Source of the DNA: Pseudovirgaria hyperparasitica | Lineage: Eukaryota > Ascomycota > Dothideomycetes > Acrospermales > Acrospermaceae | DNA length: 64,000 nucleotides | Reading direction: 5' to 3' | Assembly: GCF_010093815.1 (NCBI RefSeq) | Contig: NW_022985555.1 | Coordinates: 1,179,727-1,243,726 of the forward strand | Part shown: in pieces, positions 45,867 to 57,699 of the stretch | Layout of the letters: every line of letters begins with the position of its first letter | Numbering within the stretch: position 1 is the stretch's first letter | Notes under the pieces: generated by a model | What the model was told of the DNA's origin: nothing | The model's input: the letters and a program-made list of their open reading frames with translations, nothing else | Databases searched by the model: none | Program-made: the position numbers and the translations under genes

Positions 45867-47563
45867 AGAGACATACTCTATGCGATAGGCAATAGAATAG
45901 AAGAACAAAAGACAGAACAGAGACACGACTCATGAAGTACTGTTACGAGCCAATACAGTCATATCTTGTCATACACTGTGCTACACCCTTACACATACAC
46001 CATCAACTCCCGCAGTACCAAAAGCACGTACAGGTTCACCAACAAAACCACACCGTTCGGATATCGCAATTCATATTGATATTCAATACTAACATCCATA
46101 CAGAATATGCACCCTTTCCCAACCCTACACACACACGCATACATCTCGCCACGCCTTGATCGTCCCCAGAAGCCTAGATCCCCACGACCTACACATCGTT
46201 CGGCCTTCTCCCGCGTAGTGCCCGTCCTTGCATATTGCTGACGGATAAGCCCGGCGCAGAAAACATGACTGGTCAGTATGCTGGGGATCAGCACGACGGG
46301 AGCCTGTATTGTGCTTATCCTGGCTTGTCCTTGTGGAGGTCGCCCTGCAGAGGTTCAAGGATGGTGTGCAGGGGTTGATAAGCTTTACAGTCCGGATGGG
46401 GAAATTTGTGAGTCACAAGTCTCGGTTGTATTTTGGGGGGTTGTGTGGATGGGGGATGCCTGTGCTGGGATGGATGCCTTGGGGGGACTCTGGTAGGGGG
46501 TGCGTTGCAACTGCATCGAGTAGATATAGGTTTCTTTAGGTATCTTCTGGGAGTACATACTCATAGCATGGAGATACCTACGTAGCATATCATACATGTT
46601 ATTGATAATCAATACGGCCTGAATGGAACATATGGCCGACTAAAACTTGATTCTAATACTGATAATGCAAATCCGATTAATGTGTCGTGTGATGCTACAG
46701 AGATTTGGATCGGTAGTTTGCGTATGTCATGGTATTTATGAATAATGAAGTACTATAGATCTGTTGCTTAAGAGCAATACAGTGCCCTTCAAGTTTGCAA
46801 TTTTCCAAATCTGCTTGCTCCCCGTCGCTTCAAGTCATTCTGCTTGCGGCTCTTGCTCGCAATTCTTGAAGAATGTGATAACCCCCCTTCAAATTTCGTC
46901 TCTCAAATATGATTCTTCTTCGTGCAGCGTCGAGAACAGAGTTTCCATAGCTTAAGAGAATTCGTAAAAATGCAAACAGACATGTAGTGTACAATGATGG
47001 CGCAGAAAGGAGGAAGGGGCATCTAGAAGCCGTTAGATGTTTTTATAAGGGTCGGTGGAAGCTGTGCCCACTGCTCCATTGAATGGCAGCAAAGTTCCCA
47101 CTCTTGTCACTCGCATACCCGTTAGCAGATATACAGGCAGCGGATTTCTATTGTACAGAATCCAAGAAGAAGACACGGGACGGCCTGCAAGAAGAGAATA
47201 TGACATTAGAGCGCTCGCCGAAAGAGGTAGAAAAGAGATTGCAGGAGATACAAGATAGAAGAATACAGAACATGCCGAACGCCCTGGAAACGCCAGATAT
47301 CGACGCGCACCAAATTCAGTATGGTTTTGCTGGGTTATGGATAAATATAGTACAAGAAGTGAAGCTTAGACGGCTGAGTGATGGTGAAGAAACAGTATGA
47401 AGGTGTTAGTGATAGCACCAACGCATAGTGGTGCAGGCAGTAGTGAGATAAGAGCTCATGCTTTAGGCTGGACGAGACAAGCATGCGACGAGTGATAGAG
47501 GCATAACGGTGTTGCGTTATCGTCGTGCGTAGGCATCCGACGTAGTTGCCTGGAGTGGCGACA
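45867..47563. other. Intergenic region, one weak small ORF
   Basis: 1.7 kb without a convincing gene. A 105-codon plus-strand frame at 47083-47400 is listed separately with low confidence. AT-rich patches occur near 46530-46760. Confidence 0.55.
47083..47400 (+). CDS. Weak hypothetical small protein
   Basis: I do not recognise this. The 105-residue frame has a charged, helical middle (EENMTLERSPKEVEKRLQEI) unlike random translation, but no conserved domain, signal peptide or clear promoter. It could be a chance frame. Confidence 0.22.
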   Translation: MAAKFPLLSLAYPLADIQAADFYCTESKKKTRDGLQEENMTLERSPKEVEKRLQEIQDRRIQNMPNALETPDIDAHQIQYGFAGLWINIVQEVKLRRLSDGEETV

Positions 47564-48531
47564 TCAACGCTTTGACGCAGCAAGGTCATCCTGCATGCCA
47601 CGTCAGCAATATTCACTAGAAAAAGTCGACCGATCAAGTGTCGTTGAAACATACCATGTGATTGACCATTGCAACGAAGAGGTCAAAGAAGAGTTTTCCA
47701 CCAGCTTCCATCTCAGACTGCATCGTACCGCTGCGCTTGAAGGTCTGGCGGCTACGAACGATGAGGGCGAGGTAGTGGGCACGTAGCTTGGAGTCGCTGT
47801 CAGGGGTATTGGCATATGCGTAGCGGGCACTGGTGAGAATGGTACTGCATTGCACACCAGACTGAAGACCTTGTTTGCGGAGAGCAAGACGCTTCAGCTC
47901 CTCAAGGCCATACTTTTCGGCTGTGCACTGCCATGATTATCAGTATCGGTACGACGAGACCAAGGAATACACATACATAGATGACAGTGTCCTTGAGTAT
48001 AGGATAGGCTCCGTTGAGCATGACTACTGCTTCGTTGACAGCTTGACCTGCATGTCCATCTTCTAAAGCCCAACTATGTCTCCGCTTGTCGAACTCTAGA
48101 CGTGGATAGTAGTCACCTTTGTAAAGGTATTCGAGAACTGAGGAGAAGACTTCGGGTTCGTCGTCGGGCAAGTCGATACGTTTGGATGACGACTCAAAGA
48201 ATTGACCACGACAGGCAGCCTGGAAGAATGGAGAGTGACAAAGCACATCTTCATGGGCAGCAAAGAGACGCTGTTCCCTGCCCACACAAAGCGTTATGAT
48301 GGCACTAGTAAGATTGCTGCGATGAATCAGTCATGGAGTAACATAGATATTGGATGCAAAGACTTACGGAGTCACTGGTGCACTTCCAGTTGATTGACTT
48401 CTGGGCGACGAGTGCTCTGCACGTTTGGATCTTGACGACTCTCTGAAAGATCCCTTTTTGGACTTTGTAGCTTTCCCAACTCTGTTTTTCGAGAAGCTAT
48501 CTGTTGGATACTTTGTCTTCGAAGTAAACAT
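47564..48531 (-). CDS. BTB/POZ domain protein
   Basis: Exons 48531-48368, 48304-47977, 47927-47655 and 47590-47564 close exactly in frame to 263 residues. The N-terminal ~54 residues are Ser/Lys-rich. The BTB fold follows at about 55-150: AIITLCVGREQRLFAAHEDV, then LCHSPFFQAACRGQF, DLPDDEPEVFSSVLEYLY and the later VYCTAEKYGLEELKRLAL-type helix across an intron. Such stand-alone fungal BTB proteins may serve as Cullin-3 adaptors or dimerisation modules; the partner is unknown. The C-terminal helices have no recognised domain. The last coding exon is only nine codons including the stop (DDLAASKR). Confidence 0.88.
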
Positions 48532-49824
48532 TTTGATGGTATGAGGAGGTATCGGCAGAAGAGGTAGGAGGAGACGGTAGTAGTCACAGAAGCAGACCGA
48601 TGAGGGAGGAGATTGCTGGCTTTATATGTTCTAAATCATTCGAAGGCAATGGACTTACGAAGACTTGGTGAATGCTGGATGAACCTTAGGCAGCAAGGGC
48701 TGAAGAGCGAGAGGTCAGCCATCCAAGTCTCAGATGATGAAGGGCAAGTTAAGGGAATATATAGGGAGACCGCCGTCTCGGCCTGGGCTGCATGGGACGG
48801 AAAGTGAGGAAGTAGTGGGAGACGTGATTGGACGCGTCAGATACAACGCGGACTCAACACGGTCTCATGTGACTCAGTGAAAGCCATTATCTGTCTGGTC
48901 TGGGATTAGCGTCGACCCAGTGCCCTTGCTCGTAGATACCGCGGAATCGGGACGACACTGAAAATGTCCGCGTCCTCTGCTGGGCTAAACCAAAAATGCT
49001 GGTACTTGCTTGGTTCAGGTGTCGCGCAAAGGTCCGAGTGTAAAAGGCAAAACCGGTGGTGACATGATGGCGCAGGGAATGTTTGGGTTGGGCTGGAGGC
49101 CTACGAGCGACCACATGCACGGCCACTGGCATTACGTTGCCCTTCACCGGCTCGATGTGTTGGCGATGGGAGATGTTACACGATTGTGATGCCTATAAGC
49201 TCGAGAACCATCTCATCGCATGGCTGTCGACGTCCAATTGAGTAAAGAGGCCCTCCGCAAGAAAGTTTCCCTGCCCTGTCCCATACCTGCGCGGCCTAGT
49301 ACCGCCAAGAAAGAGGCGTTGCTAGCGCTCATCGGCTCCCTGTCTAGCTCAGGAACGTCTCCACTCCCACTCCACCACTAGGCTGGTATGAAATCCCACA
49401 ACACCATCGACAGATACGACTGAACAACTACTATATAGTCTCGCCCAGCGACAAGCCTATCTTTATCTGCTACAAGACGGAATCAGCTCACACAGTCGAG
49501 CTGAGGACGACATTGGATCACATGATTGAATACGAGAAACCGTAATCATGGATCAATACACTCTTGCTGGCGATCAACACCGGCATCAACATCAACGCAG
49601 TGAATCGTGGAAGATGAACCACAAAAGTGTATCTTGAATCGGATTAAGCAGAATACCTGTTCGCCAACAGTGCGGCTGGAGCCAGGACTATCGCGTGCTA
49701 TTGGTTATGATAACACACTGCGCCGTGAATAAACACAAAACTCCTCTAGCATTATCCAGCAATACCGAAACTTGATTCCTGAAGAAGGAATATAGATATC
49801 ATGGAGCTCGGTACGTTGAATTTT
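48532..49824. other. Intergenic region with one weak two-exon candidate
   Basis: 1.3 kb between the BTB gene and the first DUF6594-type gene. Apart from the candidate at 49220-49545, listed separately, I see no protein-like reading. Confidence 0.5.
49220..49545 (+). CDS. Possible small two-exon gene or decayed gene fragment
   Basis: Starting at 49220 the frame reads MAVDVQLSKEALRKKVSLP and meets a TAG at 49379. If an 83 bp intron (49299-49381) is removed, the frame continues as SWYEIPQHHRQIRLNNYYIV to a TAA at 49543, giving 80 residues. The downstream part (IVSPSDKPIFICYKTESAH) is protein-like. No family is recognised. It may be a real small gene or a relic of a larger one. Confidence 0.28.
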
Positions 49825-51182
49825 TTATGTCAAAAATAGGCATGCAACGAGTACCGCGGTATATCTATGTTGGTCAGCTTTGCACCGTAGAATATGGCGT
49901 ACAAGACCTACGCAGCTGTTGCTGATAGCAGCTCCTGGCTTTTAAGACGTCTAGAGAAGCAGAATACCATGATGGGGAAGTATAGCACAAAACTTATCAC
50001 CACGAAAAGTCGAGCCATTTTGGTGAGTTCCATGATATAGAGAATACTCACAGGCACAAGCAGCATTACTATCACCAGAAGCAGGAACAGCATCTTAAAA
50101 AATGTTGTAAAGCGCTCTTGAGAGAACAAGACTGTCCGATTATCTGCCTCTGAGGCTTTGGTCTGCTGGTCCTTGGTTCGAAAGATGTTCTACGCTTTGT
50201 CAGCGGACGGTCCAGCGAATTCGTCGAAGGCCAGTCAGCATACAGCTATCCTTTTGAACGGACCACGGCGCAATAGCCAGCCAAAGAAGACGTGGATCAC
50301 TGAATTTTGGTCGTCCACAAGAATTACGAAATCATCTCTGACGTTGAGATGTCCCGATTCACTCCGCACCATAGGTTTATTGTTCCAGCACCAATGAAGC
50401 AGAGTTCTATAATTTCGACCAGTGGGCTTGGCCATGGATAAAGACTTCTGCTCTCTTTCGAGGAGATTGTCTGCAAGGTATCAGTATTGCAGAGAGCTCG
50501 GATGCGGAGTTCGCTGGTCATGCGAGCAATTGCCTTACGTACCATATTCCTCCAGTTTTTGGGACAACGCACTCATTACTTGACTCATATCCGGATCATG
50601 TATGGTCATGAGTTTTCGAGGCCTCCCTCCCGTCTTCTCGGCTCTGTCGCTCTCTTCGCGCTCGATCACATCGATTGCCATCTCAAGCTCGGCGATCTCA
50701 GTCTGACACCGAAGAATGACTCGGTTCCTGGCTGTGCCGAATCGCCGATAGACGCAAAAGTTGTTGTCAGACGACATGTGTGCTGCCAATCGACCATACC
50801 CGATAGGATAGTCATCAACTTGCCTTTGTCAGCTCATAGGTCTGGACTGCATGAGAATATCATCACCTCTCTCTGATCGGACATCTTTATAACGATCGTC
50901 CCACTCCCAGGGCCCCGGGAACAAGTCGTCTAATCCAAAGAACGAGAACACTCGCATGGCAATGGACGGTTTTGAGGTCCCAGTGCCTGCAAGAGTGCTC
51001 GTCCGACTGAAATTCGGATCCAGCTGGGTGACTTTCTCGCCAACACAACATTTCCCGGTCTCGTCACTGCTGTCGCCGCCTGTTATAAAAGTTTGAGGGG
51101 ATGCAACCCTCATGGGTGATGTTATCATAGACTCCATCCGACAATTCATCTCGGACCTATCATCACTTGAAATGTGGTTCAT
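49825..51182 (-). CDS. DUF6594-type membrane protein, copy 1
   Basis: Exons 51182-50867, 50818-50543, 50470-50244, 50189-49912 and 49864-49825 give 378 residues. The signature is DYPIGYGRLAAHM, VYRRFGTARNRVILRCQTEI with a following helical pair, then the LLHWCWNNKPMVRSESGHL and DDFVILV blocks. Hydrophobic helices at the C-terminus (MLFLLLVIVMLLVPVSILYI, LFVVISFVLYFPIMVFCF, and a short last-exon helix YTAVLVACLFLT) point to a membrane protein with a cytosolic N-terminal domain. The DUF6594 family is widespread in Pezizomycotina, often expanded, and of unknown function. Its neighbour at 52177-53465 is a paralog with matching intron positions. Confidence 0.82.
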
Positions 51183-52176
51183 ATGACAGTCGAAGACGAT
51201 TGAATCCGGGCAATTCATATCTATTGGAGTTGAGAGATGCTAAAGCTAATAAATCGGCCGCCTGTCGAGCCAATGACTCAAATACTTACGAGATTCCCTT
51301 TAAAGCTCGCAAAAAGAATCCACGTGAGATCTCGTACCACAAGACTGTGGGACGAGCCATACGATGCACCTCATGAATCTTGAAATGAAATTGCGCACGT
51401 TACTTGTCTTCATTGTCAGCGTGAGAAGGAAAGCTGCAGACAAACTTAGCTCAAGTCGCGTTCGGTGTAGCACAAGCTCAACATTGTTATTAGAATGGCA
51501 TGAACCAAAGCTGCGCCGTGCCCAAGACAATTCGTTTCATATCCAAGCCTGCTTTTGTTCCGAGGATGAACTTCCATAGTTTTAGGTTTAGATGTTTGCT
51601 TTCGCAAAAGGCGGATGACGTGTGAGTGAAGCATGCATGTCATGTCACATTGGCCATCCGTCTATGACCGCGCATCTAGCGAAGCGAAGAAGGACCGTTA
51701 ACGACGGCATAACACACTATCCCTTCTCTCGTGATTCTGTAGATTGAGAAGGTCTTTCATACGTTGCCTGAAGGACGAATATCGTGATAGTTGTCATTTG
51801 TTCATCAGAGAGTCGCAGGGATCATGCATGCAGAAACTGACCCGCAGGCAAACATTTCAAATCACCCATGAACATGCATTGCATTCTTCTTTATTTGGTG
51901 GACTTCCAAACTGCGGCAACATACAGGTAGTGCGTCGAGGATTGCGTCGCTCTGGCCATCGCTCAAATCTACTTCGCGTCTCTGTGTATCGACCCGGTCA
52001 TCATGCTAGTCAATTCCGCAGGTTTTGACGTTACTCTTCACAGAACGCCGCAATGCAGAAAAAGGATTTTACATTCTTGTGAGCTCATCCATGGGACATG
52101 GGAGAGGTGATTGCTAGACTATGAAATAAATTGTCAGCACTACAACTGATACTTTCCTTGCTGCATCTAGCGCGGC
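51183..52176. other. Spacer between the two DUF6594-type paralogs
   Basis: About 1 kb. Only short frames with partial hydrophobic character (minus strand, 51300-51640); none is supported. Confidence 0.5.
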
Positions 52177-53465
52177 CTACTTTGCCAGCGCGAGGAGCAT
52201 GCAAAGAGCCGTGCAATAGCTATGGTAGAAGTCAGCGACTGATGCCCGAGTAGCTCTCTTGCTCAACCTACCAGGCGGTTCCTGTGATCAACGCCAGGTT
52301 GCTTGGTCTCGCAAACACTGATACCACCATAGCGAACCCAGCGGTGAACGTCAAGATGGTGGGTGTTCCAATCTGACCATAAATGCTTCCCTCGAGGAGT
52401 ATCGAATGAGGTATCACGACCATGAACACTGTCGTGGCTACAATGATCACTCGAATAAGGGAGTCGACTCGACCTCGGTCAGCTAAAGTAACCGATGCTT
52501 CGCTTGTTGCCTGCTTTTGGTGTTTGTTCGTAAAGACGAGCTTAGTGCGATTAGTACGTGCTTCCTGGGAGTATATACTATCACTTACACGAGTCCAGCT
52601 TCTTGGTAGACTGAGAATGATCCCCTCGATGAAGACTCTCAGCGGAGAGTCCTGTGCTCGTCGTGAGAGAATGACGAAATCATCGGCACGACTGAAGAAT
52701 TTTCCCTCTTCGCGCACAACAGGCTTGAGATTCCAGATCCAGTGGTAGAGACTAAGATAATTCCTCCGCGATGGACTATCGAACTGTTCGATCTGTGCTT
52801 CGCGAAGCAGCAACTTATCTTAAATGGTTGTTAGAACAGCGCTCCAGAGATCTTAGACGAGACGCTAGAGGGCGTACCATATTCAGCGAGTTTGTCGCTC
52901 AGATCCTCGATCAACCAGTTCCTCTTCTTGAAGTCTTTTTCAGACTCTACAGAAACCTTATCCTGGTATATTGTCTGCAAACGACGTGCAAAGCCATGCT
53001 TTTCGTTCGAGCAGTCCAGCTCATAAAGGGCTCTTTCAGCAGCTACCACCTGTTGCTGTCGGTGCAAGAGAACTCGATTACGTGCTGTGCCAAATTTACG
53101 ATACACGAGAAAGTTATGATCAGAGTTTATATATGCTGCTAAACGTGGATAGCCATTGGGATAGGCATCAACTGTATCCTGCTATCAGTGATGTGATCAT
53201 GGAAGTAAGTTGCTGCAGAATGCTTACTCTTCTCGTACTCGATCTCCTGCAGTCTAACATCTGGCCAATCGAGTCCATACCCGAACGCTTGGACAAGCGA
53301 TCGTAAGAACGGTTGAGTCGACCAGATTGGAGGCAGACCGACGGCAGATCCTTCCGATGGAGTAGACTTATCATCGAGGCTTTCTAGTGACGATTCAGTA
53401 TTGCTTTCGCCCAAAGGGAAGGACGGCTAACTATCAGAGATATTATCATTCTTACTAGATGCCAT
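52177..53465 (-). pseudogene. DUF6594-type membrane protein, copy 2, with in-frame stop near the apparent start
   Basis: Downstream exons are intact and join in frame: up to 53228, then 53171-52878, 52818-52589, 52540-52272 and 52219-52177. They encode AYPNGYPRLAAYI, VYRKFGTARNRVLLHRQQQV, LYHWIWNLKPVVREEGKFF, DDFVIL and the C-terminal helices (VIIVATTVFMVVIPHSILL, TPTILTFTAGFAMVVSVF). The only ATG in frame (53465) gives MASSKNDNISDS and then a TAG at 53427-53429. The frame is open again after it (SFPLGESNTESSLESLDDKS). No canonical intron removes the stop and keeps frame. Either the copy is a recent pseudogene, or translation starts by a route I cannot see. The body shows no other damage. Confidence 0.7.
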
Positions 53466-56400
53466 CTTGTTGAAGCAGAAGGATACGGAGTGCTGTAGGG
53501 TGGTCTTCACAACTATGGTCCTTTAGGAAAGAACCCCAATGCTGTACAACAGGTGTTCAGCACTGTTTAGAGCAAAGTTAAAGTTATTCAGAATCATTCA
53601 CGAGAGCTTCAGGCAGGTATATAAACGTTGTGCAAGAATGTGGCAACCGAGTCAAAGCAAGAAATCCGCTACATGTATGATGTCTAGTCAGGTTTCCAAA
53701 TAGCATAGAATCTTGCAAGTCAAAGCACGGAATGAAGGATATCCGTTGTAGGAACCTGCTTTCAAGGTTCTTACCAGCCCCGATCTTCCGCGGGATACCT
53801 GATGGCGACACGAGCCTGTCGCTAGACCCAACAACGGTTATGCACGATGTACAGACTCAGTAACAGAGAATGCGATACTGGACCAATGCATACATTTGAA
53901 TAATACAAGGCATCCACCCTATCGGAGGAGACTATGCATTAGTATCAGGAAATTGACAGCGTGCATTGGACCATCCTGGCAGTGCCACGTATGTGGGTCG
54001 CAACTCTCGAAATGGAAACAGCTCTCTCGCTCCAGTGCAATGTCAACTCCACGATGGTCATTCGTATCTACACTGTGAATGTGGATTGACACTACTGTAC
54101 AATGCTCCAGCTAGCGAAATCGTAGTCATGCAAATAGAGTCAGGGGAGAATCAGCCCAAAACCGGACTAATCTCCGTCTGTCGCAGAGCGCTCGGGAGCG
54201 TACACGTGACGTCCCACTATTAACTCCACGGGTGAATCGTGCATAAAGATGGACATTGTGGAATATAATAGGACCATCTTCCTCTCATGGAAGCACCACA
54301 GCACCAAAAACTGATTCACAACATTGCATGACTGGTAACAATGTCACAAAAAGGGACATAGAATGACTATTCAAGGTAGTGACATACGGAGAACGTAGCT
54401 AAACATGGTATCTCGCTTCTCTAATCAGCTCTGGGACATGTCTAGGATTCGTCTTTGCCTATCTTGTAGTCTGATCTCTGTAATGCCGGTCACACAACCT
54501 CTCCAAGACTTTCGTTAGACCATTGGCTTATGCACTGCTCCGGCTTCTGGTCATGACCGAGCCGCTCAAGCTATCCTATCTTTTCAATCCAGCAACTGGC
54601 GCGTTGGACCCGGTGATCGCCTCTGTTCGTTGTTGTCCTCCACCGGAACGGATTTCAGGTATCGACATAAGAGCCTTCGGCGAGAGATCCAGAATAGGAA
54701 TATGGTACATGCCCTGGCAATCCTCAGGGTCGAAACCAAGATACTGAAACTCAAAGTTAGAGGAAGCCGTGGCAATCAAAGAGTCGGTCCACTGTTTGAG
54801 GTCAGGAATCACGTATTAATCGCTTGAAGTATGGCTGTACCGGCGGTGCTGTGGAGCTTGGGCCTGTTCCGGATGGCTAATGTTTGGATTAGCTGGAGCT
54901 GGTGAAGTGAATTGGGAATACTTACAGGCTCTATTCTTGCGCTGATGTTCTGATTGGAGGTCATGTTTGTAGTTGAAGTTGAATATGAAGGGAAAGGTCT
55001 TCGATCGAGTCTCTGGTGAAAGTTTAGCTGTGTGGCCTGGAAGACTGTGAACATCGAAGACTCGCAATCTTGCTGCGGATGCTTGACCTTTTATACGGTC
55101 GTCGCCATCACGGTTAAGAATCATTTACGAATTACACGGGCTCATGCTTCGATGTTTACCTACTTAGACCTTCATGCGGCGTAGAAGTGCATTGATACCG
55201 GACGTATGGTCCACTCTAGTCACCTCACCTTATGAGATGCACTTTTCCAGACCGGTAGACCGCTCTCACACATGCTCGGAAGGAGTTGTCTTATCGAGAC
55301 CGCTTTCTAGCGATAGTCACAGTCCACGTGTAAATTGTGAATGTCTCGTCTGGTGAAGTTTCGAAATCGGACATTGCACAGGTGGGACTGACACCTGCTG
55401 TGCGCTTTCTAATTCTCTAGGTGCAGGAAAATTGCTCCAGTGGTCAAATGGGGATGACTTGGCATCTCTCCTTTTCATTAGATCCCGATGAAAAATTAGA
55501 TTTTCAGACGCTGTAAGTACACCACGGGTCATGAGTGACTGAATAGCATCGTCTCTGGTATTCATGCTATACGGACTGAGAGACAGCAATAACGTCAAAT
55601 ACAGCCCTATAGGATAACGTGGGCCTGGTTGGAAGTTTGCATACCGATAGCATCGATCAGTATACTAAGATGTCCATGAGCATGTTGATGCATCAAACTA
55701 GGCGGTTTCTCCTCTGTTGTGACCGCCGAACCGCTCTTGTACAACGGCCACGTTGTCAGCGTCTCAACAACTCCTAATGAAGAATTCTGTGGAATGACCT
55801 TCGAAGTCGTGGTATCATCTTACCACGTAGAGGAACCATTGACTACCTCAACACAGACGACTTGAGCATTCAACCCTACCGATATTACCGCCTTAGATTG
55901 TGACTGCAGAAACGGTCCGTCCCATGACAGGAAAGATGGGTCTGTGATCCGCCTTGCTGCATCGTAGAGCTGTTAACTTTGCCTACATCAGACAATGTAG
56001 GTGGTACCATAACAACTATAGATACATCCAGTAATGATGAACATACCTAAGTTTTTAAGAAGCGGGAGCGTGCTCGGAGGGTGATAGTCGGGTATCACAA
56101 ACTCTGTGACCGTCCAATTGCAGCCTGGCACAGACGGGCAGCCTTGCCAGTATTGTTCACACGCATAGGCGCTTATTAGTTCGGTCACATAATAGCGAAT
56201 GTGCTCTTTATCGGTGATGCTTGATACACCGCAATTTGGACGCGTGATGTTTGGGCAAGGATATCAACGGACGGGATAGTCGGATTCGACCAGTCCAAGA
56301 CCTATCCATGGTAAGAAAAATCTACCGACTCGATCGAGCAAGTCATGTTCGCAGTAGAATTTCCGAAAGAGACGCCCTCGCCTGATCCGAGTCATGCCTA

Positions 56401-57699
56401 CGGGTCTTCTGACTGACAGATCGAAAGACCGATGTGAGGACCTTGGACTTACCACGAATCTAGCAAATTTTGGAGCACTCACGTCAACACTACGTGCCTC
56501 CAAGCGCTATCAAATCTCCAATCTGTTGGTACAGGATGGTGTGCCTCCTATCCCTCAGTGCTACACTAATGTCTACGAAGAGATCGAAACAATAGTTCGA
56601 GAGAACAAGAGTTACCGGACGATCTACAAGAGCAGATGCAGATGACTGTACAATTTGACAATCGAATCCACGAATAACGATAGAGAGATAATAAAGGATG
56701 TAGTCACGGAGTAGACCAGCGCGGTCATTCGGGAACTCAACAAAAAGATCGCCAACCTTAGCAAGATGGAAGCGTGATTCGAAATCTCACAAGGGAATTG
56801 AGATATAAAATCCTTGAATGCTTCGACAGTAAGAGCATTGTACTATCGATCTCCCCTGGCAAGTCTTCCTCAATTTTCCGTACGCATTCTCAGACAGCTT
56901 GTGCAGTTTGGATGAACACTCAATGGATCTCTGATGCTTACTTCCACGCACAATGCTTTTCCTACCTTGTCTACTTTGTTCATAAAGACTTGTAATGCGC
57001 CTTTTTATATATTCCTGCAAGTAAGAGCTTGAACACGTATCCTGTGATGATGGAAGAACATTCCTCATGAAGTCGAAGAGCCTGAAGCCCTACCACCCGA
57101 GTACCGCAACTCCAGGGCCCTATGATGCTTACTTGTACCAGATGCAATCTTGAAGACTAGGCCCGTGGGCTGATGGTGGTTTCTGAGCTGCCGATCTTTC
57201 TACTGGGTACCTTATGGCTTCAATGACTGCAGACCAATAATTCGGGTCACTGGGGCACAAAGAGTCTTGGATGATGGCTGCATCAGAATCGTTCTAAACT
57301 CGTGCAGTTGGCACAGCCATACTCTTCATAGACCGGGCAAGTTTATCAGGATCCAGGAATGAAATTGTCATCTGCATTTGTGTGTGGGCGTAAATTCCCG
57401 TCCAGCCCAAATAGCCTCCGGCTAACCATTTTGAGTTAGCCGTGGCTGCTGCACGTAATCGTCGTCAATCCCAACGTATGCGAGCAAAGTCCATCTGATC
57501 AGCACTTCTTTGAGAAACTTTCTCTTTCATTCTTTACATACAGAAGTACGGACTGAGCGGCTAACTTCAAAGTTGACATTTGCCTCAGTTGATTAAGCAG
57601 CACCACTTACTTTGACTCGAGTCTCCCTGGTTGTCATTTGTGTCCTGGGACTATTGTCCTGGAACCATAGATCTCACACTTCACTACCATATCACTACA
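53466..57699. other. Gene-poor 4.2 kb stretch
   Basis: No gene is firmly supported. Weak fragments are a 75-codon minus frame at 53584-53811; a minus-strand set at 54576-54970 that starts MTSNQNISARIEP, has a GTAAGT donor and later continues as IPDLKQWTDSLIATASSNFE in a different frame; and a plus frame at 56394-56645. They may be decayed genes. A perfect 8 bp inverted repeat (CGGCTAAC/GTTAGCCG) with an 8 bp loop lies near 57419-57442. No transposon or virus-like protein motif was seen. Confidence 0.5.

Noticed and set aside
53466-57699. Transposon or virus-like element in the gene-poor stretch
   Set aside because: No transposase, reverse transcriptase, integrase or capsid motif and no long terminal repeats could be seen.
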